Source: Bacillus sp. HMF5848 (GTDB taxonomy: Bacteria; Bacillota; Bacilli; Bacillales; HMF5848). From it: a stretch of 64,000 bases of DNA. The stretch is taken from the NCBI RefSeq assembly GCF_003944835.1, contig NZ_RWIV01000001.1, positions 1,403,501 through 1,467,500 on the forward strand, read 5' to 3'. The notes beneath the pieces are model-generated. The model did not search any database. It was given only the letters and a program-made list of their open reading frames with translations, and was not told the DNA's origin. A program made the position numbers and the translations under genes. Positions 61,138 through 64,000 of the stretch are shown here, one piece after another (positions within the stretch are counted from its first letter, which is position 1; every line of letters begins with the position of its first letter).

Positions 61138-61153
61138 CGTGATTTGAATCACA
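61138..61153. promoter_or_regulatory. Fnr/CRP-type palindrome upstream of hcp
   Basis: CGTGATTTGAATCACA fits TGTGA-N6-TCACA with one outer mismatch and matches the nos operon site (CGTGATTGGCATCACG) in form and spacing. Confidence 0.65.
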
Positions 61154-61304
61154 CCTACATGCGAGTTCGAAAAATTGTCATATAGTTTTGAAGCTCTCCA
61201 TACAGACGTATTGGCTAACATCATGACTCTAAGGTATGATATAATATAACAGCTATTTCGACATAAATTTACTAAATTTTACATATTAAAAGGAGACTTT
61301 AAGA

Positions 61305-62894
61305 ATGCAGGAGCCTGTTTTTCTTCGACAGAGTGTCACCTCTACACCCTCTCTATATAAATACTTAAATAGGTTTATTGGCACTATAAATGTAATTGTA
61401 TTCATTGCTAGTATCGTCTATTTTTTGAATCCGAGTACTCACGCTGGTTGGAATGTACTTGGAGGTATATACATTGTATTGCTATTAAGTAATGGGCTTT
61501 TAATTTATTTAAAACCGTATACAACAACATTTATGCTTTGGTACCCGTTTTTACTAGCAATCTCTATGTTAACTATGGGCATACTAAACTACTCAATATC
61601 GAATTCATATGAAGCAAAGCCTTTAATGCAGATGGTTGTATATATAGCTTTTTTATTACCACTTTTCGTGGCAAGCATATCCACTTTTCTTGAAGAAAGA
61701 TATTTCGAACCTCATAAGCTGTTTAAAATAATATTAATAGTTATGGTAGGGTTTGTTTATTTGTTAGGTTTTTATTTCTCATCTATAATAGTTGTGCCTT
61801 ACGAGCATGGGGTAATAGAAGCAATAGTCACGTCGTTTTCGCTATTGTTTGGATTTGTATTTTTTGCTGCTACCATACTAATTAGTAAATTAATAGATAA
61901 CAGAAAACTACTTTTTATTGCTGGTGGTATAGGGCTTATTATTACATCAATTCATTTCTTACCGTTTTTATCTACACAAAGTACAATTGTTAATTTAGAC
62001 AAGCAATTTAAAGAAGCGTTTCAAGAACCGACGAATAATAAAAGTTTTTTACGGCACCCATTCTCCATTCCGGCCTATTTTGTTGGAATGCCACAACAAG
62101 ATATTCAAATCGAGAAGGATGTAATTTTTTACGAAGATGATGACATTACATTGCGCTTTGATGTATTTATGCCTAAAGAGAGCCAAACCACAAAGCACCC
62201 TGTTTTAGTTCGTATACATGGAGGAGCCTGGAAGTCAGGCGATAAAGGTGCTGACAATGTGATGCAAATGAACAAGTATTTTGCAGACCAAGGCTATGTT
62301 GTTTATGATATACAATATGGGTTATCCACCTTAACAACGTACGATCTAGGTATTGATACACCAATGCACTTAATAGGACCATTTACAATGGATGATATGC
62401 TTTCACATATTGGTATATTTACAAACTATTTAGCTGAGCATGCAAATGAGTACAAAGCAGACTTAGATTCTGTCTTTTTCTCTGGTGGATCAGCAGGTGG
62501 ACAATTAGCAACAGCTACAGCCCTCGCAATAGAGAATGGTAGTTACAATGATATATTTAGTGATACCATTACGGTTAAAGGGTTAATCCCATTTTATCCA
62601 GCCAACAAAAGTGCGAGAGCTATTAATATTACCGGACGAGACGAGTTTCTTGAGCCAGAAAATTTGATAAGAGAAAGTAGTCCCCCAACTCTTATATATC
62701 AAGGAAAGAATGATAGTCTTGTAGACTGGGAAACGGCACAATCCTTTAAAGATAAGAGCATGGAGAAAGGAAACAAGCACGTGGCAATAGGCTATATGCC
62801 TTTTGCAGGACATGCTAGTGATTATTATTTCCCTGGATTTTATAATCAAGTTTTTCTTTACTATATGGAACGGTTTATGTGGATGTATAAATAA
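61305..62894 (+). CDS. Membrane-anchored alpha/beta hydrolase (BD-FAE/HSL-like esterase)
   Basis: 529 residues; ATG after AAAGGAG. Residues 1-230 contain six or seven membrane helices (IGTINVIVFIASIVYFLNPS, LGGIYIVLLLSNGLLIYLKP, MQMVVYIAFLLPLFVASIST and others). The rest is an alpha/beta hydrolase with oxyanion loop HPVLVRIHGGAWKSG, nucleophile FFSGGSAGGQLATA (GxSxG), Asp region QGKNDSLVDWETAQSF and His in PFAGHASDYYF. The active site probably faces outward. The substrate is unknown. The fusion of a large membrane domain and an HGGxW esterase is seen in Bacillus, but I know no assigned role. Confidence 0.85.
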   Translation: MQEPVFLRQSVTSTPSLYKYLNRFIGTINVIVFIASIVYFLNPSTHAGWNVLGGIYIVLLLSNGLLIYLKPYTTTFMLWYPFLLAISMLTMGILNYSISNSYEAKPLMQMVVYIAFLLPLFVASISTFLEERYFEPHKLFKIILIVMVGFVYLLGFYFSSIIVVPYEHGVIEAIVTSFSLLFGFVFFAATILISKLIDNRKLLFIAGGIGLIITSIHFLPFLSTQSTIVNLDKQFKEAFQEPTNNKSFLRHPFSIPAYFVGMPQQDIQIEKDVIFYEDDDITLRFDVFMPKESQTTKHPVLVRIHGGAWKSGDKGADNVMQMNKYFADQGYVVYDIQYGLSTLTTYDLGIDTPMHLIGPFTMDDMLSHIGIFTNYLAEHANEYKADLDSVFFSGGSAGGQLATATALAIENGSYNDIFSDTITVKGLIPFYPANKSARAINITGRDEFLEPENLIRESSPPTLIYQGKNDSLVDWETAQSFKDKSMEKGNKHVAIGYMPFAGHASDYYFPGFYNQVFLYYMERFMWMYK

Positions 62895-62940
62895 TAGGAT
62901 TAACATAGTGAACGATTACGTGTAGTTATAAATTTTACAC

Positions 62941-62976
62941 AAAAGCCCTGTATACATTAAAAGTAAACAGGGTTTT
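62941..62976. terminator. Shared terminator of convergent genes
   Basis: AAAAGCCCTGT pairs with ACAGGGTTTT around an AT-rich loop. Confidence 0.8.
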
Positions 62977-63283
62977 ACACTCTAAAAAATAGGGCGCCAT
63001 ATACAAGATAAGCGGGAGCTGACAATAGTAAGATAATGTTGATTAGCAACGCTGTATAAGAAGGATGAGTTTGCTTTTGACGGGCTGCAAGGAAACCAGT
63101 TAATACACCAAGTCCACTAAAAGGAAACACTGCTAGTATGCTAAACGTATCAAAGAGTTGCGCTGAACCAAGAAATACTACATCTATGATAGCAATCATA
63201 ATCACATTCGTAGCTATAAAGTATGATAATAACGCCCAAAGGTTTTTAAACATTTCAGATATACTCCCACATAATATTTTCAT
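62975..63283 (-). CDS. Small membrane protein, unknown (102 aa)
   Basis: 102 residues with three hydrophobic segments (LLSYFIATNVIMIAIIDVVF, AVFPFSGLGVLTGFLAARQK, ALLINIILLLSAPAYLVYGA). The ribosome binding site before the ATG at 63283 (revcomp of ..TTACATAATA) is weak. No family is recognised. It lies 70 bases downstream of the permease gene in the same direction, so it may be the tail of that operon. Confidence 0.6.
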   Translation of the reverse strand: MKILCGSISEMFKNLWALLSYFIATNVIMIAIIDVVFLGSAQLFDTFSILAVFPFSGLGVLTGFLAARQKQTHPSYTALLINIILLLSAPAYLVYGALFFRV

Positions 63284-63353
63284 TAATCCTCTTACATAAT
63301 AAGTGTTACTATGTCTTTTTTTGTATAAACAGTATTGCCTATAGTGGCATGTC

Positions 63354-64000
63354 TTAATTTGATTTTGATATATTTTTTAAAAATAAATGCTCAAGTAGAA
63401 AAATAAACAATATAGCTCCTGTTGATACAAAAACAATCAAAACATCAGTTTTTACTTTCACCCAGATAAAAGCAAGAAGTACGATGCTGTCGAACATTAT
63501 TGCTAGTAAGATAATAATAGGATTGGCATCCACTTTTTTTCGTAAATGTTTAAGTACTCCCCAATGAATAATAATATCCATCACCAAATATAGAATGGCT
63601 CCCATTGAAGCTATTCTAGTTAAATCAAATAGAATAGTGAGTATTATGGCAACCACAGTAGTATAAATAAGAGTGTGCGTTTGCACATGCCCTGGCATAC
63701 CAAAATGCTTATGTGGAATAAGCTCCATTTCTGTTAACATCGCAAGCATACGTGATACTGCAAAGATACTAGCAATAATCCCTGAAATAGTTGCAATAAT
63801 GGCGAGAATCGCCGTAAACCAAACCCCATATTGCCCAAGAACGGGTCTAGCTGCTTCGGCTAAAGCATAATCTTTGGCTTGAATAATTTGTGATATTGAT
63901 AAATTACTAGAAACCGCCCATGCTAACAAAATATATACGAATAAACTAATCATAATTGATATAATAATTGCTCTTCCGATATTCTTGGTAGGTTTTACAA
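63354..64000 (-). CDS. Amino acid permease (APC family), C-terminal part; cut by window end
   Basis: The frame is open to the right edge. Reading leftward it begins VKPTKNIGRAIIISIMISLF (the typical NPxKNIxRAIxxSI loop of APC permeases), then AILAIIATISGIIASIFAVS and RMLAMLTEMELIPHKHFGMP (the RxLxxMxxxxxxPxxF loop), and four more helices ending LFIFLLEHLFLKNISKSN. APC proteins take up or exchange amino acids or polyamines using ion gradients. The substrate cannot be read from this half. Confidence 0.85.
   Translation of the reverse strand, partial: VKPTKNIGRAIIISIMISLFVYILLAWAVSSNLSISQIIQAKDYALAEAARPVLGQYGVWFTAILAIIATISGIIASIFAVSRMLAMLTEMELIPHKHFGMPGHVQTHTLIYTTVVAIILTILFDLTRIASMGAILYLVMDIIIHWGVLKHLRKKVDANPIIILLAIMFDSIVLLAFIWVKVKTDVLIVFVSTGAILFIFLLEHLFLKNISKSN

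Overview
Organism. The window is AT-rich and reads as a chromosome segment of a low-GC, spore-forming Firmicute, most likely a denitrifying Bacillaceae. The pointers are GGAGG ribosome binding sites, a Met T-box, spore genes (GerP-like, YjcZ-like, Spo0M-like), a clade II nitrous oxide reductase operon of Gram-positive type, and YdbC, YkvA, DUF2325 and CBO0543 family proteins. No species can be named from the sequence alone.

Layout. (1) 1-5.5 kb is a defence island edge. It holds a cut-off CARF/winged-helix protein that runs, through two one-base frameshifts in A tracts, into a histidine-phosphatase domain. A RelA/SpoT-type nucleotide pyrophosphokinase follows 17 bases later, then a CRISPR array with ten identical 36-base repeats. 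Next come a 3'-tRNA fragment, a short SRP-RNA-like gene and a dead tyrosine recombinase. No cas gene is inside the window; they are expected to the left. (2) 5.8-30 kb is an accessory zone of short unrelated genes: a PadR regulator with a HAAS-FtsW protein, GNAT, DinB and VOC proteins, peptidase E, a T-box-controlled second methionyl-tRNA synthetase, and tiny membrane proteins. Nearly every gene is followed by a copy of one degenerate intergenic repeat. Two complete 2.64-kb group II introns sit at the same point inside copies of that repeat. Gene remnants are common (deoxynucleoside kinase, methyltransferase, recombinase, a third intron). (3) 30-47 kb is mostly ordinary chromosome: an MFS remnant, SLH protein, MarR regulator, ABC exporter, oxidoreductase, chemotaxis receptor, a Fur-controlled DUF2325/Fe-S nuclease-like pair, a D,D-carboxypeptidase facing a MurE paralogue, a bioY remnant and an orphan manganese riboswitch. 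(4) 47.4-54.1 kb is the nos operon: cytochrome c, nosZ, nosB, nosD, nosY, nosF and a YtkA/SurA-like lipoprotein, behind an Fnr-type palindrome. (5) 54-64 kb has a lipoprotein, GlgC-like protein, small spore and membrane proteins, the hybrid cluster protein Hcp behind a second Fnr-type palindrome, a membrane-anchored esterase and a cut-off amino acid permease.

How the genes work together. The candidate new system is at the left edge. A CARF sensor would bind the cyclic oligoadenylate made by a type III CRISPR complex. Here it appears fused to a histidine-phosphatase domain and operonic with an alarmone-synthetase-like enzyme, which suggests a CRISPR effector pair acting on nucleotide second messengers or on tRNA/nucleotide pools. 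This is inference from domain content and order. The nos and hcp genes share an operator type and probably form one oxygen/nitric-oxide-responsive regulon.
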